From positions 310,001 to 374,000 of the forward strand of contig OZ242304.1 in NCBI GenBank assembly GCA_965207915.1: DNA of 64,000 nucleotides, given 5' to 3'. The notes under the pieces are model-generated. The model had not been told where the DNA came from. It saw nothing but the letters and a program-made list of their open reading frames with translations, and did not search any database. Shown piece by piece: positions 7,316-16,292 of the stretch. Numbering within the stretch: the stretch's first letter is position 1; each line of letters begins with the position of its first letter. The DNA is from VXNJ01 sp009840625. GTDB lineage: Bacteria; Chloroflexota; UBA11872; VXNJ01. Made by a program: the position numbers and the translations under genes.

Positions 7316-9294
7316 GCCTGCCAGGCCAGAGTTTTGCCGACGGACCCCCGGTCCGCCGCCGTCAGGCGCGGAACCGCGCCCGGCCAGAAAACGATCAAAA
7401 CCCCCAGGAAGAAGATCAGTCCGCCCACCCACATCCAACCGATCGCGGGATTAACCAGCACCCGCAGGCTGACTTGCTCGAACCCATCACCCCATCCCGA
7501 AAGCACCACGTAGATGTCGCTCAACTGCGGGAAGCTGGTGCGAATCCCGACGTCGGATACCGGCTGGCTCTCCCAGCCGCGGTGCACCCGCCGTCCGGCC
7601 ACCAATTCGTCGACCTGGTCTGCCACGGAAACATCGAACCGGGCGTCGACGTAGGTGACGCCGCTGCGCACGAACGAGTCCACCCCGCGGTAGGTTATCC
7701 GGTAATCGCCCACGCTGGCCGATTCGTTCAGGCCCAGGGTTACGGCCCGCTCGGAGCCGAACCCGCTGGCGCCCACCGCCCCGACCGCCACCAGCACCAC
7801 GCCCAGGTGCACCACGTAACCGCCCCAGCGCCGCCGATCGGCCGCGAATCGCCGCCAGGCCGCCTTTGGACCGCGCCGCAGGGGGCCGGAGAATTCGACC
7901 GCCACCGCCGCCGCCGTAAACGCGCAGGCGCCTACTGCTACCAGAAGCAGCGCCTGCGAAACCCCCGCCAGCAAAAAGGCCGCGCTCACCAGCGCTCCGG
8001 CCAGCAGGGCCGGTGCCAGACGCCGGATGAACGCCCGCCCCGTCGTCCGCCGCCAGGCCAGCAGCGGCCCCACCCCGGCCAGGGCCAGCAGGCCGACCAG
8101 CAGCGGCGCGTTCACCTGGCCGTAATAGGGCGCTCCGACGGCGACTTGGCGCCCGGTCAGGAGCTCGGAAATCAGCGGGAAAATAGTGCCCCAGAACGTG
8201 GTCGCGGCCAGCGATGCCAGTAACAGGTTATTGAGTAGAAAACCGGATTCGCGCGAACCGACCGATTCAAAGCGGCGCGAGCTGGCCAGCAGCGGGGCCC
8301 GGTAGAGGATCAGCAGCACCGCGACCGTGAGCAGTATCCCGAACCAGACGAAAAAGTAGGGACCGATCAGCGACTGGGCGAATGAGTGCACCGAGGTGAG
8401 GACTCCGGACCGGACTATGAAAGTGCCAAAGATCGCCAAAACGTAGCAGAGCAGGCAGAGGGCTATGTTCCAGGTCTTGAGCATCCCGCGCCGCTCCTGG
8501 ACCATGGCCGAGTGCAGGTACGCGGTCGCCAGCAGCCAGGGTATCAGGGCCACGTTTTCCACCGGATCCCAGCCCCAGAATCCTCCCCAACCCAAGACGC
8601 GGTAGGCCCACCATGCGCCCAGGATCAACCCGGCCGCCTGCAGCGACCAGGCCAGGAGCATCCACGGCCGGTTCAGGGCCAGCCACGCCGAACCGACCTG
8701 GCCGGTGGCCAGGGCCGCGATCGCGATTGCAAACGGGGTCACGAAACTCACATAACCGGCGGTAAGCAACGGCGGGTGAATCTGCATCGCCAGGTCCCAG
8801 AGCAGAGGGTTCAGCCCCCGTCCGTCGGCCGGGGCCGGGACCAGGCGTTCAAACGGCGAACTCTCGAACGCGAGCACGGCCAGGAAAAAGAGCAGCACCG
8901 CCCCCACGACCAGGGCGACATAGGGCCCGAATGCGGGTCGCCGGCGCCAGATGAGCGGTACCGCGATGCCGGCATGCAGCGAGGTCAACCAGGCCCACAG
9001 CAGCAGTGAGCCGGCCTGGCCGCCCCAGATCGCGGCGAACGTCAGGCCGGGCGGCATGCCCAGCGCGGAGTTCTCGGCCACCGTCGAGATCGAAAAATCC
9101 GACGTGATGAACCCGGCCGCCAGAATCGCCATGGCCAGGGTCGTGGATAACCCGGCCCCGACGAGCGCGCCGCGAGCTGAGCGGGCCAGCCGATCATCGC
9201 GCATCCAGACTGCGAATCCGGACCCACCCACCCCGTAACAGGTCAGTGCCAGGGCCAGCAGCAGCGAGAGTCGACCGAGGGCGGCTAGATCCAA
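7300..9294 (-). CDS. ccmF: cytochrome c maturation heme lyase CcmF
   Basis: A 664-residue polytopic membrane protein, the usual size for CcmF, which attaches heme from holo-CcmE to apocytochrome c. The heme-handling WWD-type signature is clear: WGGFWGWDPVENVALIPWL. Also present are WGGQAGSLLLWAW and HSFAQSLIG, both typical of CcmF, plus a large periplasmic loop before the last helix. At least a dozen hydrophobic segments are visible. The start codon reads outward from 9294. It sits between ccmD and ccmH and should act with CcmH at the periplasmic face. Confidence 0.95.
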   Translation of the reverse strand: MDLAALGRLSLLLALALTCYGVGGSGFAVWMRDDRLARSARGALVGAGLSTTLAMAILAAGFITSDFSISTVAENSALGMPPGLTFAAIWGGQAGSLLLWAWLTSLHAGIAVPLIWRRRPAFGPYVALVVGAVLLFFLAVLAFESSPFERLVPAPADGRGLNPLLWDLAMQIHPPLLTAGYVSFVTPFAIAIAALATGQVGSAWLALNRPWMLLAWSLQAAGLILGAWWAYRVLGWGGFWGWDPVENVALIPWLLATAYLHSAMVQERRGMLKTWNIALCLLCYVLAIFGTFIVRSGVLTSVHSFAQSLIGPYFFVWFGILLTVAVLLILYRAPLLASSRRFESVGSRESGFLLNNLLLASLAATTFWGTIFPLISELLTGRQVAVGAPYYGQVNAPLLVGLLALAGVGPLLAWRRTTGRAFIRRLAPALLAGALVSAAFLLAGVSQALLLVAVGACAFTAAAVAVEFSGPLRRGPKAAWRRFAADRRRWGGYVVHLGVVLVAVGAVGASGFGSERAVTLGLNESASVGDYRITYRGVDSFVRSGVTYVDARFDVSVADQVDELVAGRRVHRGWESQPVSDVGIRTSFPQLSDIYVVLSGWGDGFEQVSLRVLVNPAIGWMWVGGLIFFLGVLIVFWPGAVPRLTAADRGSVGKTLAWQAWHGA

Positions 9295-9354
9295 GTACGT
9301 TCCATTGGCGAGATTGCGGGAACCGGCATCAACCCGGGCGGCGCCGGCCCGCCG

Positions 9355-9522
9355 TCAGACTTTCCCGCCGGGTCGGTCGGAGCCTTCCTCGGCGCGACGT
9401 TCGAGATCGGATGAAATCGCCCGCAATCGGCCCCTGGCGTAGACCGCCCAGCCGGCCAGCCCCAGCAAAAAAGTCAGGTAGGCGATCGCAAGCATCAGCA
9501 GATTCGAGTCCCAGGCCGGCAT
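9355..9522 (-). CDS. ccmD: small CcmD-like membrane protein (55 aa)
   Basis: A 55-residue frame sits between ccmC and ccmF and follows the ccmC stop by a single base. It reads MPAWDSNLLMLAIAYLTFLL, then LGLAGWAVYARGR and a charged C-terminal tail. One helix followed by basic and acidic residues, at this position, is what CcmD looks like. CcmD helps release holo-CcmE from the CcmABC complex. Sequence conservation in this family is low, so the call rests on size, topology and gene order. Confidence 0.8.
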   Translation of the reverse strand: MPAWDSNLLMLAIAYLTFLLGLAGWAVYARGRLRAISSDLERRAEEGSDRPGGKV

Positions 9523-9523
9523 G

Positions 9524-10195
9524 TCAGGCCAAGCCCTCGAGGCGATCGGCGGCCTTTTCGATCGCCAACTGCCACCACAGCATCACTCCCCAGACCAATA
9601 GCACCGCGATTGCCGCCGCAATTAAGGTGTGCGACATCGCCGGTGGCAGGCCCGGCGAATCCGGCGCGATTACCGAAGGTTGTGGGTGAAGGGTGCGCCA
9701 CCAGTAGGCCGACATGTAGTTGATCGGGACGATGACTGCGCCCAGTATTCCGATGTAGGCGGCCAGGCGGCCGCGGCGGCGCGGCTCATCTATCCAGCCG
9801 CGCAACAGCAGGTACCCGGCCTGGACGAACCAGAGCACCAGCGTGGTCGTGAGCCTGGCATCCCAGGTCCACCAAACCCCCCATACCGCCCGACCCCAGA
9901 TCGCTCCGGTCGCCAGTACGACGGTCGTGAACACGACTCCGACGATGGCGGCCGAACGGGCCAGCCGATCGGCGGCGTCGCCGCGGCCGGCAAGCACCGC
10001 GACGCTGGCGGCGGCGGTGACCAGAAAAGAAATGTAGGCGGCCAGGGCCGTGCCGACGTGGATGTAGAGGACTCGCTGGACTTCGCCCTGCACCGCCTCG
10101 CGGGGCGCGTAAAAAAATATCGCGGCGAGCGCAGCGAGCGACGCCAGCGCGGCGAGCGCAATGAAGGGCGTTGGCGGGGCGGTCTTGCTACTCAA
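9524..10195 (-). CDS. ccmC: heme handling protein CcmC
   Basis: A 223-residue protein with six predicted membrane helices. The WGVWWTWDARLTT segment matches the CcmC tryptophan-rich heme-binding loop. The family transfers heme to CcmE in the periplasm. Conserved His candidates flank the motif in YIHVGTALAAY and in the loop with WWRTLHPQ. It overlaps the end of the ccmAB gene by 8 nt and is followed by the tiny ccmD-like gene, which matches the usual CcmC-CcmD pairing. Confidence 0.94.
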   Translation of the reverse strand: MSSKTAPPTPFIALAALASLAALAAIFFYAPREAVQGEVQRVLYIHVGTALAAYISFLVTAAASVAVLAGRGDAADRLARSAAIVGVVFTTVVLATGAIWGRAVWGVWWTWDARLTTTLVLWFVQAGYLLLRGWIDEPRRRGRLAAYIGILGAVIVPINYMSAYWWRTLHPQPSVIAPDSPGLPPAMSHTLIAAAIAVLLVWGVMLWWQLAIEKAADRLEGLA

Positions 10196-11582
10196 CCAGG
10201 ATCTCCTCTATCCCCAGGATTGAAACTGCGCCGATCAGGGCCGCGTAGGCAAGCCCCAAACCAACTGCCTGAAGCGTCTGCAAAACATTAGTCTGGCCGA
10301 TTGCGATCGGCGCCGAAAGGACTCCGGCCAACACCACCGGGAGGGTCGCCGGCAGCATGAGCAATGGCCCCAGGACGGCCCGGGCGCCAACCATTGCCAG
10401 CAATGCGCCGTAGGCGGCCGCGACGGCCGACAGCGCCAGCGCCCCGGCGCCGGCCAGCAAGATCATCGCCGGGGTCAGCAAGTTGACCTCGAAGAAGAAA
10501 CTCGCCGCCGCCAATCCAACCAGAGCGGTCGGCAGGAGCCGAATCAACTGGGTCAGGGCTTGTGTTACCAGCACCGCCGGACGCGCAATGGGAAGCGCCA
10601 GCAGCAGCTCGAGCGAGCCGGATTGACGAAGCTGGGGGAAGCCGAACTGGGCTCCGGTCACGGTCGCAAACACCATCGAAGCCCAGAATCCGCCGACCGC
10701 GGCGTCGGTCGAATCGGCAAGCGGAGTTTGCAGGGCCAGGCTAACCGTCAACATGATCAGGACTGCGAACGCCAGCAATGCGCCGATGTCGCGGCGCGAT
10801 CGCCAGGCCTGGGAAAGTTCCATCCGCGCAAGCGCCAACAGGTCCCGCCAGCGCCCGATCGCCGGAGCGCCGGAGCCCAGCGACCGGGCTTGGGAGCCCG
10901 GCTCCTGCGGTTGGCCGGCGGCGATCTGGGCCAGCGCCCGGGAAGGATTGGTCGCCTCGACCGGGCAATCCGATACCAGGCGGCCCTCGCGCAGCACGAC
11001 CACCCGGTCGGCCAGCGCCCAGACTTCCTCCGGGTCGTGGGTGGTCAGGATTACGGTGATCCCATCAGGCGATTCTTCGAGAAAGGCCTTAAGGGCGCCG
11101 GCACCGGCCGCATCCAGCCCTGCGAACGGTTCGTCCAGGAGCAGGAGCTCGGACGGGCGCGCCACGGCCATGGCCAGCTCCAGCCGTTTGCGCTGGCCGG
11201 CGGAAAGCGCGGCGGCCTGGCGCCCGGCCACCGTTTCCAGGTCGAACCGGTCCAGCAGGGTCGCCGCGGTCGGGGCCGAACCCGGATTCAGCGAGCGGAC
11301 GAAATCCAGGTTCTCGCGAACCGTGGCCAGCGGGTAGGCCCGACCGCGATGGCCAATCCCGGCGGTCCGCCGGCGCCGCTGCCAGGGACCGGTCCCGATC
11401 TGCTGGCCGCCGTAGCTGGCGTGGCCGGCATCGGGGCGGATGATGCCTTCCAGAATGCGCAGCAGGGTCGATTTACCGGCTCCGTTGGCCCCCAGCAGCA
11501 GGCATACTTCCCCCGGGGCAACGTCAAGGTCCAATCGGTCCAGGGCGATGGTCCGGCCGTAGCGGCGCGAGAGTCCGCGCAC
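10188..11582 (-). CDS. CcmA-CcmB fusion: heme-export ABC ATPase joined to its membrane subunit
   Basis: A single 464-residue frame contains both transporter halves. Residues 1-220 are a CcmA-type ATPase: Walker A GANGAGKST (31-39), an LSAGQ signature (126-130), Walker B LLLLDEP, and the switch His in ILTTHD. A linker rich in Gly, Ser and Pro (about 222-243) leads to a CcmB-type domain with six hydrophobic helices, including FGFPQLRQSGSLELLLALP. The ATPase powers release of holo-CcmE from CcmC. The two subunits are normally separate genes. It begins at GTG 11582, 35 nt after the ccmE stop. No frame disruption is visible at the junction. Confidence 0.9.
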   Translation of the reverse strand: MRGLSRRYGRTIALDRLDLDVAPGEVCLLLGANGAGKSTLLRILEGIIRPDAGHASYGGQQIGTGPWQRRRRTAGIGHRGRAYPLATVRENLDFVRSLNPGSAPTAATLLDRFDLETVAGRQAAALSAGQRKRLELAMAVARPSELLLLDEPFAGLDAAGAGALKAFLEESPDGITVILTTHDPEEVWALADRVVVLREGRLVSDCPVEATNPSRALAQIAAGQPQEPGSQARSLGSGAPAIGRWRDLLALARMELSQAWRSRRDIGALLAFAVLIMLTVSLALQTPLADSTDAAVGGFWASMVFATVTGAQFGFPQLRQSGSLELLLALPIARPAVLVTQALTQLIRLLPTALVGLAAASFFFEVNLLTPAMILLAGAGALALSAVAAAYGALLAMVGARAVLGPLLMLPATLPVVLAGVLSAPIAIGQTNVLQTLQAVGLGLAYAALIGAVSILGIEEILVE

Positions 11583-11617
11583 CGCCAGCCCGGATTCCGG
11601 AGTTGGCGGGTCGGCGA

Positions 11618-12079
11618 TTATGGGTTGGCCCCCGCCGCGCCTAGTTCGTCGACGGCCTTGAACTCTGGTCCGTGCTGCACCAGCAGGTTGCTGGCCTCCA
11701 GCCGGCCGTCCTGCCAGCGGCCCTCAACCACGACCTCCTGGTATTTCTGCTCGTCCGAGTAACCGAGCAGGTCGGGCGGAGTTCCCTGATAGCTGACCGG
11801 AAATCCCTGCACGCCGTCGGTGAGCTCGAACTTGATCCAGAGCCGCGTGTCGTCCTGGCGGATTGAACCGTCGGCAATCCTCCCCTGCACCCTGACCGCA
11901 CGGCCGGCGAGATCGTCGGATTGGCCGACCAGCTCGTCGATCGTCAGGTAGTAAACGGCCGCCGATTGGGCCGCCGAATAGGCGAGGTAGGACACCGCCA
12001 GGACGATGCACGCGATCGCGATGGCCAGCGTAGGCGTGATCTTGCGCCTGGCCGGTGCCAGAGGTGCCGATGATTGCAT
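11618..12079 (-). CDS. ccmE: heme chaperone CcmE
   Basis: A 152-residue periplasmic heme chaperone with an N-terminal anchor helix (about residues 16-38) and an OB-fold domain. The YLTIDEL, RVQGRIADGSIR and FPVSYQGTPPDLL segments match the family. The heme-binding site is the His form: NLLVQHGPEF places His136 where CcmE binds heme covalently, with Phe140 replacing the usual neighbouring Tyr. ATG at 12079 is chosen because the anchor follows directly; an upstream in-frame extension to 12160 adds an unlikely basic leader. It precedes the ccmAB fusion in the same transcript. Confidence 0.9.
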   Translation of the reverse strand: MQSSAPLAPARRKITPTLAIAIACIVLAVSYLAYSAAQSAAVYYLTIDELVGQSDDLAGRAVRVQGRIADGSIRQDDTRLWIKFELTDGVQGFPVSYQGTPPDLLGYSDEQKYQEVVVEGRWQDGRLEASNLLVQHGPEFKAVDELGAAGANP

Positions 12080-12217
12080 CAGGTCTACATGCTCGCCGGC
12101 GGAACTAGGGCGGCAAATTCTCTTATGTTTTTCGATCGGAGTCCAAGTGCGACGGACCATTTGAAACTTGGATCGTCATTTGTGCGGGCCGGTCACGGGG
12201 CGCCACCGCATTGATCT

Positions 12218-12676
12218 TCACCCGCTTTCGATCAACTGCTGCATCAGCAGCGATACCGGATACGCCACCAGGCCGATCCAGGCGGCCAGGCCGACCCGCC
12301 CGCGAATTAACCGGGGTCCGGATTCCGGCCACCCGCGCAGCCGCGGCGGCAATCCCGCGCCACCCCGCCATACCAGCAGGAACGCCAGGAACGCCAGCGC
12401 CAGCTTCAGCGCCAGCAGGACCAGGTAGGCTCCCGTGGCATTCGGGTCGGCGATCCGGATGAAAACCAGGACCGCGCCGGTAAGCAGAAAAACCGACACC
12501 GAATGCGACATCGCCCGGCCGAGCTGGGCGGTCAGCTCGGAACCGACCGTGCCGGTCCGCGGCGCAACCAGATAAAGGAATAGCAGGCCGCCGCCGACCC
12601 AGAACGCCGCCGCCAGGACGTGCAGCAACCGGACCAGCAAAATCAACCCGGCGAGCGCCGCCGGGACTTCAGCCAC
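12218..12676 (-). CDS. four-helix membrane protein (CopD-like)
   Basis: A 152-residue integral membrane protein with four hydrophobic helices. The first, LVRLLHVLAAAFWVGGGLL, has the His-x-x-x-x-x-W spacing often seen in CopD or cytochrome b561-like small membrane proteins, and another His lies in GRAMSHSVSV. Function is not established. The position in a heme-maturation operon allows a guess of copper, heme or redox handling. It overlaps the thioredoxin gene by 8 nt, so the two are co-translated. A 138-nt gap to ccmE holds no visible gene. Confidence 0.65.
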   Translation of the reverse strand: MAEVPAALAGLILLVRLLHVLAAAFWVGGGLLFLYLVAPRTGTVGSELTAQLGRAMSHSVSVFLLTGAVLVFIRIADPNATGAYLVLLALKLALAFLAFLLVWRGGAGLPPRLRGWPESGPRLIRGRVGLAAWIGLVAYPVSLLMQQLIESG

Positions 12677-13265
12677 CGCTCTCCCGCAGCAGATCCCGGG
12701 TCAGTTCGTCGAGCGACCCCGAGGAGAGCGGGCCGACCCAGCGGGCCCGCAGGACGCCCAGATGGTCGACCACCAGCGTCTCCGGGATACCGGCGACCCC
12801 GTAGTCAACGCCGACGGCGCCGTCGTGGTCCAAGGCCAGCGGAAAACTGACACCGTAGGTTTCTGCGAATTCGACGGCATCATCGTGCTGGTCCCAGAGC
12901 CCAATGCCCAGGACTGCCACCCGTGCGGGATCGGAAGCCTCCCAGTAATCCTCCAGGACCGGCGCCTCGAGCTTGCAGGGGACACACCAGGAGGCGAAGA
13001 AATTCAGCACGACGACCCGCCCCCGCAGTTCCGACATCGACACCGTATTGCCGTCAAGGTCGGAGAGTGAAAAATCCGGTGCCGGCCGCGGATCGATTGC
13101 GCTGTTTCGCGCCAGCGTATTGACCCCGGGTTGCGAGCGCGACTGTTCGCCGAGAGCCACGCCGAGGGTTACCAGGAGGCCCACTACGACCGCCGCGCCA
13201 AATAACCCGATCAACCACTGGCCCAGGCTCAAACCGGCGATCCACAGCCTGGCGCGGGAAAGCAT
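12669..13265 (-). CDS. membrane-anchored thioredoxin (CcmG/TlpA/ResA-like)
   Basis: A 198-residue protein with one N-terminal membrane helix (about 17-38) and a periplasmic thioredoxin domain. The active site is NFFASWCVPCKLEAP, with Cys94 and Cys97 in a CVPC pair as in ResA and CcmG proteins. The cis-Pro region appears as GVAGIPETLVVD. Its likely role is to reduce apocytochrome c cysteines or CcmH. The first gene upstream is a Nudix hydrolase that ends 8 nt before this start. General periplasmic disulfide reductase activity is the alternative, but the ccm context favours the c-type cytochrome role. Confidence 0.9.
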   Translation of the reverse strand: MLSRARLWIAGLSLGQWLIGLFGAAVVVGLLVTLGVALGEQSRSQPGVNTLARNSAIDPRPAPDFSLSDLDGNTVSMSELRGRVVVLNFFASWCVPCKLEAPVLEDYWEASDPARVAVLGIGLWDQHDDAVEFAETYGVSFPLALDHDGAVGVDYGVAGIPETLVVDHLGVLRARWVGPLSSGSLDELTRDLLRESGG

Positions 13266-13273
13266 TTCGGGGG

Positions 13274-13834
13274 TCAGTCCAGTCCCGCGAAAAGTTGGTA
13301 GGGCGTCCCGTCCGGGCCGCGCATCTCGGCTGGCAGCAACACCGGCGGATCGGTGGCCAGCGCCAGCTGGGCAACGCGGGCGTTGATGGGCGGCAGCTTG
13401 TCGAGCCCGGCCAGGTCTCCGAGTCCGATCCAGCGGGCCCGGTCGGTCTCGACCCCGTCCGGGGTAGGTTCACCCGATTCGTAATCGAGCAGGAACACGA
13501 CATACGTGCTGTTGTAGTCGTCAGTCCGCGAGCGCAGGCCCAAGACCCCGCGCACGCTTGACTTGACCCCGGCCTCCTCCTCGACTTCGCGAACCACCGC
13601 CTGCTCCAGGGTTTCATCGCGCTCGATAAACCCGCCCGGTATCTGCCAGTTGCCGCGCCCGTAACTGGACGCCCGCCGGACCATCAGCAGTTTCCCGTTG
13701 CGAACAACCGCGCCGCCGACGCCGACGTTGTAACCGCGGTTGTAGGCCAGGAAGGTGGAACTCAACGGGAAATGTCCGTCCGCGAAGGGGAACTGCGGGT
13801 CGACGGGGCTAACCGCCGCCGCCAATCCAGGCAA
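13274..13834 (-). CDS. Nudix hydrolase
   Basis: A 186-residue protein with a complete Nudix box at about residues 68-89: GGFIERDETLE, then AVVREVEEEAG, matching Gx5Ex7REUxEExGU. The VRRASSYGRGNWQIPGG context resembles NUDT-type nucleoside diphosphate-X hydrolases that clean up damaged nucleotides or handle ADP-ribose or NADH. An N-terminal extension of about 35 residues precedes the domain. Substrate is not predictable. It is the first gene of the minus-strand ccm transcript and diverges from lon, with the operon promoter likely between 13835 and 13940. Confidence 0.87.
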   Translation of the reverse strand: MPGLAAAVSPVDPQFPFADGHFPLSSTFLAYNRGYNVGVGGAVVRNGKLLMVRRASSYGRGNWQIPGGFIERDETLEQAVVREVEEEAGVKSSVRGVLGLRSRTDDYNSTYVVFLLDYESGEPTPDGVETDRARWIGLGDLAGLDKLPPINARVAQLALATDPPVLLPAEMRGPDGTPYQLFAGLD

Positions 13835-13940
13835 AGTCTAGATGCCCATCAGGAGGCCAGCGGCTACGGGGTTCGGGATAATCGCAAAAATCCGATCCGG
13901 CCGCGAACTCTTGCCAGATTCTCCCGCCCCGAGCAGCCCT

Positions 13941-16265
13941 GTGGCTGACCCGGGCAAAGACCAACCGCGCATTGTCTTGGCGGTGCGCGGCACCGTCCTG
14001 TTTCCGATCCGCGATTCCTTGACCCCGCTACTGGTTTCACGCGAGAAGAGCCTGGCGGCGCTCGAAGCCGCGATGATGGCCGACCGCTCGGTCCTGGTCG
14101 TTACCCAGCGCGAGATTGAAACCGAAGACGTCGAGGGTGACGACCTCTTCACGGTCGGCACGCTGGCGGCCATCAACCGGATCCTGCGACTGCCCGACGG
14201 CACGACTTCGGTGCTGGTGGAGGGCCGCACGCGGATGCACCTGCGTCACATCACCCAGACCACCCCGCACCTGCTCGCCCGGGCCGAGCCGATCGATCCG
14301 CATCACGACGACTCCGACCGCGCCCGCGCCGTCGCCGACGCGGTCCTGGGATTGTTCGAGCAGGCCGTCGAGCGTTCGGCGGAACTGGACAAAGAGGCCT
14401 ACGTGCGGGCGCTGAACGCCGCCACCCCGGGAGAACTGGCCGACGTAGTCGCCTCCAGTCTCGAGCTGCCTTACCTGCAGGCTCAGGAGTTACTGGAGAT
14501 GGAGCAGCCGATCGATCGCCTGCGCAGGGTGCGATCGATGCTGGAGCTGGAGCTGGCGGTCCTGGCCGCCCAGAATCAGATCCACGACCGAATCTCGAGC
14601 CGGGTCGAGGACGAACAACACGAACAGATCCTGCGCGGTCAGTTGCAGGCAATCATGGACGAGATCGCCGAGACCGATGCCCCTTCGCGCGACGTCCGCG
14701 AGCTGCGGACCCGGCTCGAAGCCGGCCGCTATCCCGAATCCATTCGGGCCCGCGTCGAAAAAGACCTGATCCGGCTGGCCGACATGCCGACCGGGTCTCC
14801 CGAGGTGAACGTTCTGCGCAACTACATCGAGTGCCTGCTCGACCTGCCCTGGCGGCGATATACGCGCGACCGGATCGACATTGGGCGCGCCCAGGAGATC
14901 CTGAACCGCGATCACCACGGCCTCGACGACGTCAAGGAGCGGATCCTCGAGTTTCTGGCGGTGCGCAAGCTCACCCGCTCGCGGCGTGGGCCGATCCTGT
15001 GCTTGGAAGGTCCGCCCGGGGTTGGCAAAAGCAGCCTGGGCCGGGCGATTGCGACGGCCATGGGGCGCAAGCTGGTGCGGGTTTCGCTCGGCGGAGTCCG
15101 CGACGAGGCCGAGATCAGGGGGCACCGTCGTACCTACGTCGGGGCCATGCCCGGCCGGATAATCGCCTCGCTGCGCGATGCCGGGTCGGCAAACCCGGTC
15201 TTCATCCTCGATGAGATAGACAAGCTCGGAGTCGATTTCCGCGGCGATCCGGCCACCGCCCTCCTGGAAGCCCTGGACCCGGAGCAGAACTCCGAATTCT
15301 CGGATCACTACGTCGAGGAGCCTTTCGACCTCTCGCGGGTTTTTTTCATCACCACCGGAAACGACATATCGGACCTTCCGGCGGCGCTGGTTGACCGGAT
15401 GGAGATCGTGAAGATTCCCGGTTACACAGACGCCGAGAAAACCGTCATAGCGCGGCGTCACCTGCTGCCGCGACTACTGCGTCAGCACGGCCTCGAGGCC
15501 GGCCAGCTCACAGTCTCCGATGGAGCCCTTGACCGCATCATCTCTACCTACACCCGCGAGGCCGGCGTCCGCGACCTGGAGCGCCAGCTGGCCGCGCTCT
15601 GCCGCAATGCCGCGGTGCAGTCCGTGGAAGGCCCGGCCGAATCCACATCCGTGACTCTGCGGAATCTAGCCCGGCTGCTGGGCAAACCGCGATTCGAACA
15701 GCAACTGCAGCTTTCCGCAAATTCGGTGGCCGCGGCCAACACGGTTTTCTCGAATGCCTGGGGAGGCGCCCTGGCGCCGGTCGAGATAAACATGTCGCAA
15801 GGGGCCGGCAAGCTTTCCCTGACCGGCCAGCTGGACCCGGTATTGCAGGAGTCGGTGCAGGCGGCGCGGACCTACTGGCGGGTCCACGCCGAGGACCTTG
15901 GCACCAGCACCGAGGACTTCGACAAGCTTGACTTTCACGTTCACATCCCGGCCGGCGCCCAGCCCAAATCCGGTGCATCCGCAGGCATGTCGATCTGCGT
16001 GGCGATGCACTCGGCGCTCACCGGTCGACCGGTGCGGGCCGATACCGTGCTCTCCGGCGAGATCACGCTCCAGGGCCGGGTGCTCAAGACGCAGGACGTC
16101 AAAGCCAAGGTTTTGGCCATCGGCCGGGCCGGATTGGGCCGATTTGTCCTTCCGGCCGAGAATTGCGACGACCTTGAGGAAGTGCCATCGCAATTGCGGA
16201 AAGGGATCGACTTCATCCTGGTGCGCAGTGTTGACGAAGTACTTGCCGCGGCCCTGGCCCGGTAG
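13941..16265 (+). CDS. lon: ATP-dependent protease Lon
   Basis: A cytosolic AAA+ protease. From the GTG at 13941 it has 774 residues: N-terminal substrate domain (1-200), coiled helical region, AAA+ module with Walker A GPPGVGKSS (Lys363) and Walker B FILDEIDKLG, then a C-terminal serine protease domain with Ser680 in KSGASAGMS and Lys723 in DVKAKVLA. These numbers run one above the E. coli catalytic residues (K362, S679, K722), which is the main reason for this start. An ATG at 13842 would add 33 residues and leave only 7 bp to the divergent Nudix gene. In the catalytic motif Ser replaces the usual Asp and Ala replaces Pro, mild changes. Confidence 0.95.
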   Translation: MADPGKDQPRIVLAVRGTVLFPIRDSLTPLLVSREKSLAALEAAMMADRSVLVVTQREIETEDVEGDDLFTVGTLAAINRILRLPDGTTSVLVEGRTRMHLRHITQTTPHLLARAEPIDPHHDDSDRARAVADAVLGLFEQAVERSAELDKEAYVRALNAATPGELADVVASSLELPYLQAQELLEMEQPIDRLRRVRSMLELELAVLAAQNQIHDRISSRVEDEQHEQILRGQLQAIMDEIAETDAPSRDVRELRTRLEAGRYPESIRARVEKDLIRLADMPTGSPEVNVLRNYIECLLDLPWRRYTRDRIDIGRAQEILNRDHHGLDDVKERILEFLAVRKLTRSRRGPILCLEGPPGVGKSSLGRAIATAMGRKLVRVSLGGVRDEAEIRGHRRTYVGAMPGRIIASLRDAGSANPVFILDEIDKLGVDFRGDPATALLEALDPEQNSEFSDHYVEEPFDLSRVFFITTGNDISDLPAALVDRMEIVKIPGYTDAEKTVIARRHLLPRLLRQHGLEAGQLTVSDGALDRIISTYTREAGVRDLERQLAALCRNAAVQSVEGPAESTSVTLRNLARLLGKPRFEQQLQLSANSVAAANTVFSNAWGGALAPVEINMSQGAGKLSLTGQLDPVLQESVQAARTYWRVHAEDLGTSTEDFDKLDFHVHIPAGAQPKSGASAGMSICVAMHSALTGRPVRADTVLSGEITLQGRVLKTQDVKAKVLAIGRAGLGRFVLPAENCDDLEEVPSQLRKGIDFILVRSVDEVLAAALAR

Positions 16266-16292
16266 CGGGCACGGAATCGGCGGCCGGCGCCG

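Noticed and set aside
10560..11762. A 400-codon plus-strand frame opposite the ccmAB gene
   Set aside because: Composition is Arg/Gln/Gly-rich, typical of an antisense shadow, while the minus strand has ABC signatures.
13842..13940. Longer Lon start at ATG 13842
   Set aside because: The GTG at 13941 puts the catalytic Lys and Ser within one position of E. coli numbering, and the longer start leaves only 7 bp to the divergent Nudix gene.
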